Part shown: in pieces, positions 36,007-44,129 of the stretch
How the letters are laid out: each line of letters starts with the position of its first letter
Position numbering within the stretch: the first letter of the stretch is position 1
NCBI RefSeq assembly: GCF_000931465.1
Contig: NZ_CP010892.1
Location: 1,612,001 to 1,676,000 of the forward strand
Length of the DNA stretch: 64,000 nucleotides
Source of the DNA: Pseudomonas sp. MRSN 12121
GTDB lineage: Bacteria; Pseudomonadota; Gammaproteobacteria; Pseudomonadales; Pseudomonadaceae
Direction of reading: 5' to 3'
Notes under the pieces: model-generated
The model's database searches: none
Seen by the model: only the letters and a program-made list of their open reading frames with translations
Told to the model about the DNA's origin: nothing
Program-made: the position numbers and the translations under genes

Positions 36007-36951
36007 TCAGGCCTGGGACAACTGCTGCTCGGATCGCACCGAATTCATGAAGGCCTGCATCGCCGATGACTGGATGCGGTGCCGGCGGGTAATCAGGCCG
36101 AAGGGTGGCAGCCGCGCCTCGAAGTGGATGGGCAGCACCGCCAGCAAGTCGCGCCCCGGATAGTCTTCGACCACCGACACCGGCGTGACCCCGATCATAT
36201 CGGTCTGCTGCACCAGCGACAGCAGGGTCATGATCGAGGTGGTCTCGACGATGCTGCTGGGAATGTCCACCCGTGCGTCGTGGAACACCTGGTTGATGAT
36301 CGAACGCATGGGGCTGGGATGTTGTTGCAACACCCAGGTCTCGTCCTGCAATTGCCCCCAGCTCAACTGCGTGGCCTGCGCCAACGGATTCTGCGCCCCG
36401 GCGATCACGCACAGCGCCTCTTCCCCGAGGCTGTCGAACAACAATTCTTCCGCCCGCGCGCCTGCGGGAATCCGCCCCAGCACGATATCCAGCTGATCCT
36501 GCAGCAGGGCCTGGACCAGCACATCGCTGGTGTCGACCTGGATGCTCATGGACAGCCGCGGGTGGCTTTTTTTCAAGGTGGCGATGGTGCGGGTCAGCAG
36601 CCCCGAGGCCAGCGCCGGAATGGCCCCGACCGTGACTCGCCCGAGGTTGCCGGACTCCAGCGCCACCAGTTCTTCGCGCATGCCGCTGAGCTCGGCGAAG
36701 ACCATGCGCGCGTAATAGATCACCGTCTCGCCGAAGGGTGTCGGGCGCATGCCCCGGGGCAGGCGCTCGAACAGCTCGACCCCCAGCAGGTCCTCGGCCT
36801 CGTGCAGCATCTTGGTCGCCGCCGGCTGGGTCATTCCTATGTGGTCGGCGGCCCGGCGCAACGAACCGAACTCCTGCAAGGCCAGCATCAACCGCAGTTG
36901 CCGCAGGCGCAGGCGGCTGTGGATCACGTTGGCATCGGGAATTCGAGTCAT
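36007..36951 (-). CDS. LysR-family regulator of the tct / sugar-acid cluster
   Basis: A 314-aa regulator with HTH (residues ~14-75: LRLRQLRLMLALQEFGSLRR, then MTQPAATKMLHEAEDLLGVELFERLPRGMRPT) and effector domain; the sequence recalls the GbpR/CbbR-like branch that responds to sugars and sugar acids. It is 69 bases downstream of tctA and likely belongs to the tctCBA operon. It is the only regulator gene in the 36-49 kb island, so it is the best candidate for binding the three T-N11-A operators described separately. Confidence 0.9.
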   Translation of the reverse strand: MTRIPDANVIHSRLRLRQLRLMLALQEFGSLRRAADHIGMTQPAATKMLHEAEDLLGVELFERLPRGMRPTPFGETVIYYARMVFAELSGMREELVALESGNLGRVTVGAIPALASGLLTRTIATLKKSHPRLSMSIQVDTSDVLVQALLQDQLDIVLGRIPAGARAEELLFDSLGEEALCVIAGAQNPLAQATQLSWGQLQDETWVLQQHPSPMRSIINQVFHDARVDIPSSIVETTSIMTLLSLVQQTDMIGVTPVSVVEDYPGRDLLAVLPIHFEARLPPFGLITRRHRIQSSAMQAFMNSVRSEQQLSQA

Positions 36952-37020
36952 GGGGCGTGCTCGCGGCGGGGGGAGCGGCAAGCCTGACAATAAATGCCAG
37001 GCGTTGCCAGTGCTGCGCAT

Positions 37021-38550
37021 TCAGGACACCGCCTTGGTTTTTGCCGGGCGCCGGCCGCGCCAGCCCCACAGGCTGCGCACGCCGCGCGAGAGCAGGGGCC
37101 AGAACAGCATCGCCAGGGCGGCGGTGGTCAGGCTGCCCGCCAGCGGGTTGGACCAGAAGATCCCCAGTTGCCCGTCGGAGAACAGCATCGACTGGCGGAA
37201 GGCGTCTTCGGCCTTGTCCCCCAGCACCGCTGCCAGGACCAGCGGGGCGATCGGGTAGCCGAGCTTCTTGAACAGATAGCCCAGGGCGCCGAAGCCGAGC
37301 ATCAGCACCACGTCGAAGAAGGCGTTGTGCACCGAGTAGGCACCGATGGCGCAGATCATGATGATGATCGGCGCGATGATCGAGAACGGGATCCGCAGGA
37401 TCGAGGCGAACAGCGGCACGGTGGCCAGGACCACGATCAGGCTGACCACGTTGCCCAGGTACATGCTGGCGATCAGGCCCCAGACAAAGTCGTGCTGTTC
37501 GACGAACAGCGTCGGCCCCGGGTGCAGGCCCCAGATCATCAGGCCGCCGAGCATCACCGCCGCCGTGGCCGAGCCGGGAATGCCCAGGGTCAGCATCGGC
37601 AACAGGGCGCTGGTGCCGGCGGCATGGTCGGCGGTTTCCGGGGCGATCACCCCTTCGACTTCGCCCTTGCCGAAGTTGCCGCGGTTCTTCGAGAACCGCC
37701 GCGCCAGGCTGTAGCTCATGAACGACGCGGCCGTCGGTCCGCCCGGGGTGATGCCCATCCAGCAGCCCACCAGGGTGCTGCGCACGATGGTCAGCCAGTA
37801 GCGCGGCAGCCGCGCCCAGGTGCGCAGGATCACCATCGGCGTGATGCGCCCGCGCTCGCCGCGGAACACCAGGCCTTCCTCGACGGTGCAGAGGATTTCG
37901 CCGATGCCGAACAGGCCGATCACCGCCACCTCGAAGCTGATCCCGGTCATCAGCAGCGGCTGGTCGAAGGTCAGGCGCAGGTTGCCGGACACGGTGTCCA
38001 TGCCGACCGCGGCCATGGCGAAGCCGATCATCATCGCCACCACGGTTTTCAGCGGCGGGTTCTTGCTCATGCCGATAAAGGTGCAGAACGCCAGCAGGTA
38101 CACCGCGAAGAACTCCGGCGAACTGAAGGACATGGCGAACTCGGCGATGCGCGTGGACAGGAAGGTCAGCAGCAACACCCCGCACAGGGCGCCGATCAGC
38201 GCCGAGCTGAAGGCCGCGGTCAGGGCTTCGGCGGCGCGGCCTTCGCGGGCCATGGGATAGCCGTCGAAGGTGGTGGCCACCGATGACGGCTCGCCCGGGA
38301 TGTTGAACAGGATCGAGGTGATCGACCCGCCGAACAACGCCCCCCAGTACATGCACGAGAGCAGGATGATCGCCGACACCGGGGCCATGGTGAAGGTCAG
38401 GGGCAGCAACAGCGCCACGCCGTTGGGCGCGCCGAGGCCGGGCAGCACGCCGACCAGGATGCCCAGCAGCACGCCGACCACCATCAGGCCGATATGCCCG
38501 GGGGTGAGGATCAGGTTCATGCCTTGCAGCAGGGAATCGAATTCGCTCAT
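37021..38550 (-). CDS. tctA: Tripartite tricarboxylate transporter, large membrane subunit
   Basis: A 509-aa permease with about 11-12 helices. LLLGILVGVLPGLGAPNGVALLLPLTF-like sequence near the N-terminus (GVLPGLGAPNG) and LTLGIPGSATAAVMLGGLM in the middle are the duplicated TctA signature; GSITSILFNIPGEPSSVATTFDG is also typical. With TctB and the binding protein TctC it takes up carboxylates by secondary transport. Its ATG overlaps the tctB stop. Substrate unknown but probably a sugar acid or dicarboxylate, given the flanking genes. Confidence 0.93.
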   Translation of the reverse strand: MSEFDSLLQGMNLILTPGHIGLMVVGVLLGILVGVLPGLGAPNGVALLLPLTFTMAPVSAIILLSCMYWGALFGGSITSILFNIPGEPSSVATTFDGYPMAREGRAAEALTAAFSSALIGALCGVLLLTFLSTRIAEFAMSFSSPEFFAVYLLAFCTFIGMSKNPPLKTVVAMMIGFAMAAVGMDTVSGNLRLTFDQPLLMTGISFEVAVIGLFGIGEILCTVEEGLVFRGERGRITPMVILRTWARLPRYWLTIVRSTLVGCWMGITPGGPTAASFMSYSLARRFSKNRGNFGKGEVEGVIAPETADHAAGTSALLPMLTLGIPGSATAAVMLGGLMIWGLHPGPTLFVEQHDFVWGLIASMYLGNVVSLIVVLATVPLFASILRIPFSIIAPIIIMICAIGAYSVHNAFFDVVLMLGFGALGYLFKKLGYPIAPLVLAAVLGDKAEDAFRQSMLFSDGQLGIFWSNPLAGSLTTAALAMLFWPLLSRGVRSLWGWRGRRPAKTKAVS

Positions 38551-39080
38551 TTCAGGCGGCTCCCCAGCAGGCTCAACCAGTCGCCTGGCGGGCCGGCATC
38601 CAGCGGCACCTTGAACCACAGGGCGAAGATCAGGTAGCTGGCGGTGACCGCACCGAGGGACACGCCGCCGATCATCCATTTGCCGTAGGGCCTGGCGCGC
38701 ACCCGGTCGCGCCACATGAACCAGGCGATGAACAGCGCCGAGGCCAGGTAGATCCCGGTAAAGGGCATGGCGGCGACGAACAGGGCGATCGGCATGAACA
38801 CCGACAGCACCTGGGCAAAGGCCGCGCGGCTGACGAACGCCACGTCCAGGGCGTGCCAGCGCAGCAGGGTCGACAGGCCGTTGGCCAGGCTGGCGACGCT
38901 CAGCAACAGGCCGATGTAGAAGGGGAAGTAGCCGGGCTCGGGGCCGGTGTCGCCCCAGCCGATGCCTTGTTCGGCGCTGCCGAACATCACCACCGCGCCT
39001 AGCGACGCGGTGAACAGGGCCAGGCCCAGCTCGACCCAGCGGGTGCCGAGCAGCGTTGAAGAATCCGTGGAACGGGACAT
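38547..39080 (-). CDS. tctB: Tripartite tricarboxylate transporter, small membrane subunit
   Basis: A 177-aa protein with four hydrophobic segments (VELGLALFTASLGAVVMF, FPFYIGLLLSVASLANGL, VLSVFMPIALFVAAMPF, GVSLGAVTASYLIFALWF), the TctB pattern. PEPGYFPFYIGLLL is characteristic. GGAGG lies 7 bases before ATG 39080, and its stop overlaps the tctA start. Confidence 0.9.
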   Translation of the reverse strand: MSRSTDSSTLLGTRWVELGLALFTASLGAVVMFGSAEQGIGWGDTGPEPGYFPFYIGLLLSVASLANGLSTLLRWHALDVAFVSRAAFAQVLSVFMPIALFVAAMPFTGIYLASALFIAWFMWRDRVRARPYGKWMIGGVSLGAVTASYLIFALWFKVPLDAGPPGDWLSLLGSRLK

Positions 39081-39144
39081 GCGAACACCTCCAGAAGGTG
39101 GCCGCCGGACGCCCTGCGGCACAGGGCGCGCGGCAACGGGCGGA

Positions 39145-40158
39145 TCAGTCGCGCAGCCAGCCGGCGTCCTTGAACACCGGGGTGACGCGGGCAGTGTCTT
39201 GCTCGATATAGGCGGTCAGCGACTCGCCTTCGAGGAAGGTCGGCACCAGGGCGTTCTGCGCCACGTAGGCCTTGAACTCCGGAGTCTGGGTGACCTTGCG
39301 CATCAGCTCGACGTAGAACGCCCGCTGCTCGGCGCTGACCTCGCCGGGCATGAACACGGTGCGCGGGAAACGGTACTGGTCGATGCCCAGGCCCTGCTCG
39401 TGGCAGGTGGGGATATCGGCCCAGGCTTTGTCGCCGGCGACCTTGGCGGTGTATTGCATGCGCTGTTGGCTGAACACGCACAGCGGCTCGACCTGGTCGC
39501 CGCGCCATTGGCTGATGCTTTCGGCGGGATTGTTGAGGTTGGCGGCGATGTGCTTGCCGGCCAATTGGGTCGCCGCTTCGCTGCCGCTCTTGAAGGGAAT
39601 GTAGGTCAGCTTGGCGCCGGTGCTGCGGTTCAGCAGCAGGGTCAGGGTCTGGTCGACGTCCTTGGACTGGCTGCCGCCCATGCGCAGTTTCGAGGGGTCG
39701 CTCTTCACCGCGTCGTAAAAGCCCCTGGCGTCTTTCCAGGGCGCGCCCTTGTAGCTCCAGAGAATGAAGTCGTCCTCGGCGAGGGCGGCGACCGGGGTCA
39801 GTTCCTGCCATTGGTAACCGAGCCTGGATACCAGCGGCAGCAGGTAGATGTTGTTGGTGCCGATCACCAGTTTCTCGGCATCGCCCTTGGCCATCTTCAG
39901 GTCGAGGAAGGCCTCGGCGCCGTTGCCGCCGCCCTTGTTGAGGACGATGGTGTTGACGTCCAGCAGCTTGTGGGTGGTGATGATCGACTGGATCAGCCGG
40001 CCGAGCTGGTCGGTGCCGCCACCGGGGCCGCCGGCGATGACGATCTCGACGTTCTTGTCGGGCTGCCAGGCGTGGGCGAGGGCAGGCAGGGTGCTGGCGC
40101 CGAGCAGGGTGCAGCCCAGGAGCAGGCGTGAGGTGCGACGAACGAATCTTGTCCGCAT
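39145..40158 (-). CDS. tctC: Tripartite tricarboxylate transporter substrate-binding protein
   Basis: A 337-aa periplasmic protein with a signal peptide (LLLGCTLLGASTLPALAHA) and the Bug/TctC fold: VEIVIAGGPGGGTDQLGRLIQ, VLNKGGGNGAEAF, YIPFKSGSEAATQLAGKHIAANLNNP. Bug proteins bind carboxylates between two lobes. It opens the tctC-tctB-tctA-lysR unit; GAGG lies 7 bases before the ATG. A copy of the shared operator lies 116 bases upstream. Confidence 0.92.
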   Translation of the reverse strand: MRTRFVRRTSRLLLGCTLLGASTLPALAHAWQPDKNVEIVIAGGPGGGTDQLGRLIQSIITTHKLLDVNTIVLNKGGGNGAEAFLDLKMAKGDAEKLVIGTNNIYLLPLVSRLGYQWQELTPVAALAEDDFILWSYKGAPWKDARGFYDAVKSDPSKLRMGGSQSKDVDQTLTLLLNRSTGAKLTYIPFKSGSEAATQLAGKHIAANLNNPAESISQWRGDQVEPLCVFSQQRMQYTAKVAGDKAWADIPTCHEQGLGIDQYRFPRTVFMPGEVSAEQRAFYVELMRKVTQTPEFKAYVAQNALVPTFLEGESLTAYIEQDTARVTPVFKDAGWLRD

Positions 40159-40273
40159 GGGGAGCCTCTTTCTTGTAATTGTTATGAGTGGCTTGTTCAG
40201 CGGCGGGGCCGCTAGCCTGGGTCGAGTGTGGGAAGCTGCGGGCCTGGCGTCTACTCAAAACAAAACATACACC

Positions 40274-40290
40274 GATAGCCTGGGGTTATC
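40274..40290 (-). promoter_or_regulatory. T-N11-A operator, copy A, facing tctC
   Basis: On the minus strand this reads GATAACCCCAGGCTATC, with GATA/TATC inverted ends and the T-N11-A form of LysR sites, followed by GGTGTATG. It is one of three related sites in the island and lies 116 bases upstream of tctC. The 306-bp gap 40159-40464 contains no gene. Confidence 0.65.
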
Positions 40291-40337
40291 GCAAACGCCC
40301 CGACCCATGCAGCCAGGGACCAGGGCCTACAGGCTGC

Positions 40338-40354
40338 CATACCCCCAGGCTATC
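40338..40354 (+). promoter_or_regulatory. T-N11-A operator, copy B, facing the MFS-hydrolase-pdxA2 operon
   Basis: CATACCCCCAGGCTATC followed by GCCGTATGCC. Its 13-bp core CCCCAGGCTATCG is identical to copy A in the opposite orientation, 48 bases away. It lies 110 bases before the MFS start at 40465. Confidence 0.65.
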
Positions 40355-40438
40355 GCCGTATGCCAAGTTTTGATTAGACGGTTATCGCTGGGCCTTCGAT
40401 AGTGCAGCTCAGCGGCGCCTGTGACGGCGCGCCACCAC

Positions 40439-40449
40439 AACAATAAGAA
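40439..40449 (+). promoter_or_regulatory. Candidate Crc/Hfq catabolite-repression motif
   Basis: AACAATAA and the overlapping AATAAGAA both match AANAANAA, directly before the ribosome site AAAGAGG of the MFS gene. Hfq with Crc blocks translation at such motifs when preferred carbon sources are present. Confidence 0.55.
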
Positions 40450-40464
40450 AAAGAGGTACGCACC

Positions 40465-41808
40465 ATGGCTCGTTCCAGTGCTTCCCTGCACCTGCCCCAA
40501 GGGACGCTCGACGCGGCGCCCGCAACCCCGGGCGCCACGCTCCGGGCCAGCTCGGTACGCTGGCGGATCTTCGCGATCGTCTTCGCCCTGACCATGGTCA
40601 ACCTGATCGACCGGGTCTCGCTGTCCATCGCCATGCCGACCATCGCCCATGAGTTCGCCCTGTCGCCGAGCCTGCAGGGGCTGATTCTCAGCAGCTTCTT
40701 CTGGGCCTACGCGCTGTTGCAGATTCCCGGTGGCTGGCTGATCGACCGTTTCGGCCCGCACCGGGTCATCGCCTGGTCGACCGGCCTGTGGGGCACTTTC
40801 CAGGTGCTGGCGGCCTTCGCCACGAGCGGTCTGTCCTTGCTGTTCGCCCGGGTGGCCCTGGGCGCGGCGGAGGCGCCACTGTTTCCGTCCGGCGGCAAGC
40901 TGATTTCCCTGTGGCTGGCGCCCGGCGAACGCAGTCGCGGCGCGGTGCTGATGGACAGCGGCAGCCCGCTGGGCGTGGCCATCGGCGGGTTGCTGATCGC
41001 CTACCTGATCGCGCTGCTCGATTCCTGGCGGCTGGCGTTCGTGATTGCCGGCGTGGCGACCCTGCTGCTGGCCTGGGTGGCCTACCGCTACCTGCGGGAC
41101 GATCCGGCCCGCCATCCGCAGGTCAATGCCGCCGAACTCGCGCAGATCGATGCCGGCCGCGCCACGCCGGCCGCCGAGGCGGCACGGGCGCCGGTCAAGG
41201 GGCTGGGCATCGCCGCGCGCTCCCTGAGCGGCCTGCTGATCGGCCGCGGCAGCTGGGCCATGGTCTATTTCGGGCTGCTGACCTGGGGGCCGAGCTACCT
41301 GGCCCAGGCGCGGGGCTTCGATATCAAGGGCATCGGCGCCGCCACCTTCGTGATTTTCATCTGCGGCGCCCTGGGGTCGCTGACCGGTGGGTTCCTCTGC
41401 GACGGCTTGATCCGCAAGGGCGTCGGCCGTGGCCTGGCGGTCAAGAGCCTGCTGGCGTTTTCCGGGGTGGTCGCACTGTTGGCGTTCCTGCTGCTGCCGA
41501 CCCTGAGCCATCCCTTCGCGGCGGTGGCGCTGCTGGCCCTGACCGCGTTTTTCCTGATGTGGGGCAGCCTCTACTGGAGCTTCCCGGCCCTGCTTGCCGC
41601 CCCGGCGCGGGTCGGCCTGATCGGTGGGGTGATGAATATGGCCGGCAGCACCGGCGGCATTGCCGTGCCGATCCTGGTGGGGGTGATCCTGCAATGGGCC
41701 GGCGGATTCGCCCCGGTGCTGGGATTCTTCGCGGCGTGCTCGGCGCTGTTCGTGCTGGCCACCTTGCTGATCAGCCTCGACGGCCCTGCGCAGGTGTCCC
41801 ATGAGTGA
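40465..41808 (+). CDS. MFS transporter, anion:cation symporter type
   Basis: A 447-aa transporter with a ~30-residue cytosolic N-terminus and 12 helices. MVNLIDRVSLSIAMPTIAHEF, GGWLIDRFGPHRVI and ALGAAEAPLFPSGGKLISLWLAPGERSRG are the signature of the ACS family, which imports hexonates, hexuronates, tartrate and similar acids with protons. It heads an operon with the hydrolase and PdxA2 genes, overlapping the hydrolase start by 8 bases. Its specific acid is unknown. Confidence 0.9.
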   Translation: MARSSASLHLPQGTLDAAPATPGATLRASSVRWRIFAIVFALTMVNLIDRVSLSIAMPTIAHEFALSPSLQGLILSSFFWAYALLQIPGGWLIDRFGPHRVIAWSTGLWGTFQVLAAFATSGLSLLFARVALGAAEAPLFPSGGKLISLWLAPGERSRGAVLMDSGSPLGVAIGGLLIAYLIALLDSWRLAFVIAGVATLLLAWVAYRYLRDDPARHPQVNAAELAQIDAGRATPAAEAARAPVKGLGIAARSLSGLLIGRGSWAMVYFGLLTWGPSYLAQARGFDIKGIGAATFVIFICGALGSLTGGFLCDGLIRKGVGRGLAVKSLLAFSGVVALLAFLLLPTLSHPFAAVALLALTAFFLMWGSLYWSFPALLAAPARVGLIGGVMNMAGSTGGIAVPILVGVILQWAGGFAPVLGFFAACSALFVLATLLISLDGPAQVSHE

Positions 41809-42766
41809 GGTTCGGGCGCTATGGGACGGACCGATAGTCGACGCCCATCATCACTTCTGGGACCCGCAGAACAACCCCCATCCGTGGCTGCGGCCGCAGG
41901 CCCGCATCGACTTTCGCTACGGCGACTACAGCGCGCTCAAGCGCCGTTATTTTCCCGAGGACTATTTCGCCGACGCCGGCCCGCACCGGGTGGTGCGCAC
42001 GGTGTATGTGGAAACCGAATGGGAGCCCAGCGATCCGATTGGCGAAACCCGCTTCATCGAACAACTGGCCGCCCGCTACGGCGTGCCCAACGCGGTGGTG
42101 GCGCAGGCCTGGCTCGACCATCCGGACGCGTGCGCGGTGCTTGCCGAGCAGGCATCGTTCGCCTGTGTGCGCAGCGTGCGGCACAAGCCCGGCGGTCCGC
42201 TGTCGCCCGGGCAAGTGGGGCAGGTCCGCACCTTGATGAGCGACGAGCGCTGGCGCCGCGGCTACGCCGAACTGCAAGGCCTGGGGTTGCACTTCGACTT
42301 GCAGACGCCCTGGTGGAACCTGCCGGAGGCCGAACGCCTGGCCCGCGACTTTCCCGGGATCACCCTGATCCTCAACCACACCGGCTTGCCCAGCGACCGC
42401 AGCGAACACGGCCTGCGGGCCTGGCATGCGGCCATGGCGCGGCTGGCCGGATGGCCCAACGTGCGGGTGAAGATTTCCGGCCTGGGGCAGGCCGGCAAGC
42501 CCTGGCGCGCGGAGGACAACGCCTGGATCGTCCGGCAGACCATCGCCCTGTTCGGCAGCGAGCGGGCCATGTTCGCCAGCAACTTTCCGGTGGACAGCCT
42601 CTGTGGATCGTTCGACACCATCTACAGCGGTTTCAAGCACATGGTCGCCGATCTGCCGCGCGCCGATCAGCAGCGCCTGTTCTACGGCAACGCCCTGCGC
42701 CTCTACCGCTGCGAGCCTTGCGCCAGCGACCCGATCCAGCCCGAACCTGTGAGGAGTGAAGCATGA
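41801..42766 (+). CDS. Amidohydrolase-family metal-dependent hydrolase (COG3618 lactonase-like)
   Basis: A 321-aa TIM-barrel hydrolase. VDAHHHFWDP near residue 14 supplies the first metal histidines; VYVETEWEPSDPIGE, LILNHTGLPSD (strand-6 His) and FASNFPVDSLCGSF (Asn/Asp region near the C-terminus) follow the pattern of 2-pyrone-4,6-dicarboxylate and sugar-acid lactonases in COG3618. It likely opens a lactone of the compound imported by the MFS. ATG 41801 overlaps the MFS stop, and its own stop overlaps the pdxA2 ATG. Confidence 0.85.
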   Translation: MSEVRALWDGPIVDAHHHFWDPQNNPHPWLRPQARIDFRYGDYSALKRRYFPEDYFADAGPHRVVRTVYVETEWEPSDPIGETRFIEQLAARYGVPNAVVAQAWLDHPDACAVLAEQASFACVRSVRHKPGGPLSPGQVGQVRTLMSDERWRRGYAELQGLGLHFDLQTPWWNLPEAERLARDFPGITLILNHTGLPSDRSEHGLRAWHAAMARLAGWPNVRVKISGLGQAGKPWRAEDNAWIVRQTIALFGSERAMFASNFPVDSLCGSFDTIYSGFKHMVADLPRADQQRLFYGNALRLYRCEPCASDPIQPEPVRSEA

Positions 42767-43767
42767 ACAAAAGCAAAATCGCCATGGTCCTGGGCGACCC
42801 CGCGGGCATCGGCCCGGAATTGATCGCCCGCTTGTTGAGCGATGCCAAGGTGCGCCAGCAGGCCCGGGTGATCCTGATCGCCGACGAGGCCGAGATGCGC
42901 CGCGGCATGGACCTCGCCGGGCAGGCTTTCCCCTACCGCCAGGTGGCCTCCCTGGAACAACTGGAGTTCGTCGACGACACGCCGTTGTTCTACGACTTTC
43001 GCGGCCAGGCCGTGGGCGCCTTCCCTCGCGGCGAGGCCAGTGCGATCGGTGGGCGCTACAGCCTCGACACCCTGGAACTGGCGTTGCGCCTGACCGAAAG
43101 CGGAGCCACCGACGCGTTGTTGTTCGGCCCCTTGAACAAGACCTCGCTGCACATGGCCGGCATGGCCCATAACGATGAACTGCACTGGTTCGCCGAGCTG
43201 CTGGATTTCCACGGGCCGTTCTGCGAGTTCAACGTGCTCGACAACCTCTGGACCTCGCGGGTGACCTCCCATGTGGCCCTGGCGGATGTGCCGGGCCTGC
43301 TCAGCCAGGCGCGCGTGGTGGAGGCTATCCAGCTGATCGACAGCGCGCTCAAGCGCAGCGGCCTGGCGCAACCGCGAATCGGCGTGTGCGGGCTCAACCC
43401 GCACAATGGCGACAACGGTTCGTTCGGCCGCGAGGAGCTGGACATCATCGGCCCGGCGGTGGCCAGCGCCCGGGCCCTGGGGATCGCGGCCGAGGGGCCG
43501 TATCCGGGCGACACCATCTTCCTCAAGGTGCAGGGCGATGCCAGTGCCTTCGATGCGGTGGTGACCATGTACCACGACCAGGGGCAGATCGCGATCAAGC
43601 TCATGGGGTTCTCCCGCGGCGTCACGGTCCAGGGCGGCCTGCCGATCCCCATCACCACCCCGGCCCACGGCACCGCCTTCGACATCGCCGGGCAGGGCAA
43701 GGCCAACGTCGGGGCGATCCGCCAGGCGTTCGAGATCGCCTGCCGCATGGGCAGCCACCGCTACTGA
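42763..43767 (+). CDS. pdxA2: PdxA-family dehydrogenase (PdxA2 type)
   Basis: A 334-aa NAD-dependent, metal-dependent dehydrogenase of the 4-hydroxythreonine-4-phosphate dehydrogenase family. MVLGDPAGIGPELIARLL, FGPLNKTSLHMAGM, GLNPHNGDNGSFG, MYHDQGQIAIKLMGF and TTPAHGTAFDIAG are the substrate and metal motifs (three histidines). Members outside vitamin B6 synthesis oxidise 4-phospho-D-erythronate or L-threonate, or act on cyclohexadiene diols in terephthalate breakdown. The DUF1537 kinase usual for the first role is absent here, so the substrate is open. Confidence 0.88.
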   Translation: MNKSKIAMVLGDPAGIGPELIARLLSDAKVRQQARVILIADEAEMRRGMDLAGQAFPYRQVASLEQLEFVDDTPLFYDFRGQAVGAFPRGEASAIGGRYSLDTLELALRLTESGATDALLFGPLNKTSLHMAGMAHNDELHWFAELLDFHGPFCEFNVLDNLWTSRVTSHVALADVPGLLSQARVVEAIQLIDSALKRSGLAQPRIGVCGLNPHNGDNGSFGREELDIIGPAVASARALGIAAEGPYPGDTIFLKVQGDASAFDAVVTMYHDQGQIAIKLMGFSRGVTVQGGLPIPITTPAHGTAFDIAGQGKANVGAIRQAFEIACRMGSHRY

Positions 43768-43816
43768 GCCGCGTCTCGCTGAACCCAGCTATCCCTGAAC
43801 CCACCTATCCCTTAAC

Positions 43817-43910
43817 AGCAGGAGCGAGCTTGCTCGCGACAAGGACCGCGCAGACACCCCGCAGGTGACTGCCAGGCCCTTGTCGCGAACAGGCCGCTCC
43901 TGCTTTTTTT
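43817..43910 (+). terminator. REP-derived inverted pair acting as terminator after pdxA2
   Basis: AGCAGGAGCG/CGCTCCTGCT (43817-43826, 43895-43904) and TCGCGACAAGG/CCTTGTCGCGA (43834-43844, 43878-43888) form a long stem followed by Ts through 43910. The arms are the REP type seen elsewhere, here with a T-run, so the element probably ends the pdxA2 operon. Confidence 0.72.
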
Positions 43911-43951
43911 CCGGCGCTGATAACCCGACCTGCGCATAAAGCGCTTCTAGC

Positions 43952-43968
43952 AATCACCCCAGGTTATC
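43952..43968 (+). promoter_or_regulatory. T-N11-A operator, copy C, facing the MFS-dehydratase operon
   Basis: AATCACCCCAGGTTATC followed by GCCGGATACG. It shares CCCCAGG-TATCGCCG with copy B and lies 161 bases before the MFS start at 44130. The rest of 43768-44129 carries the REP terminator and no gene. Confidence 0.6.
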
Positions 43969-44129
43969 GCCGGATACGCATAAGTGATTATCCGCGCCCC
44001 CTCTGCGCTGGCTACAGTCGCGCCATCGAATGACCGCCACCCGAGTGGCACCGGGCCTTCGACACACAACGACAAAAAGCCCGCCTTGTCTCTTCCGCAA
44101 GGCACATACCGGCATCAAGGAACACACCT

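Noticed and set aside
35930..38356. An 808-codon minus-strand frame across the LysR and tctA genes
   Set aside because: It is out of frame with both real genes, which have full-length family matches.
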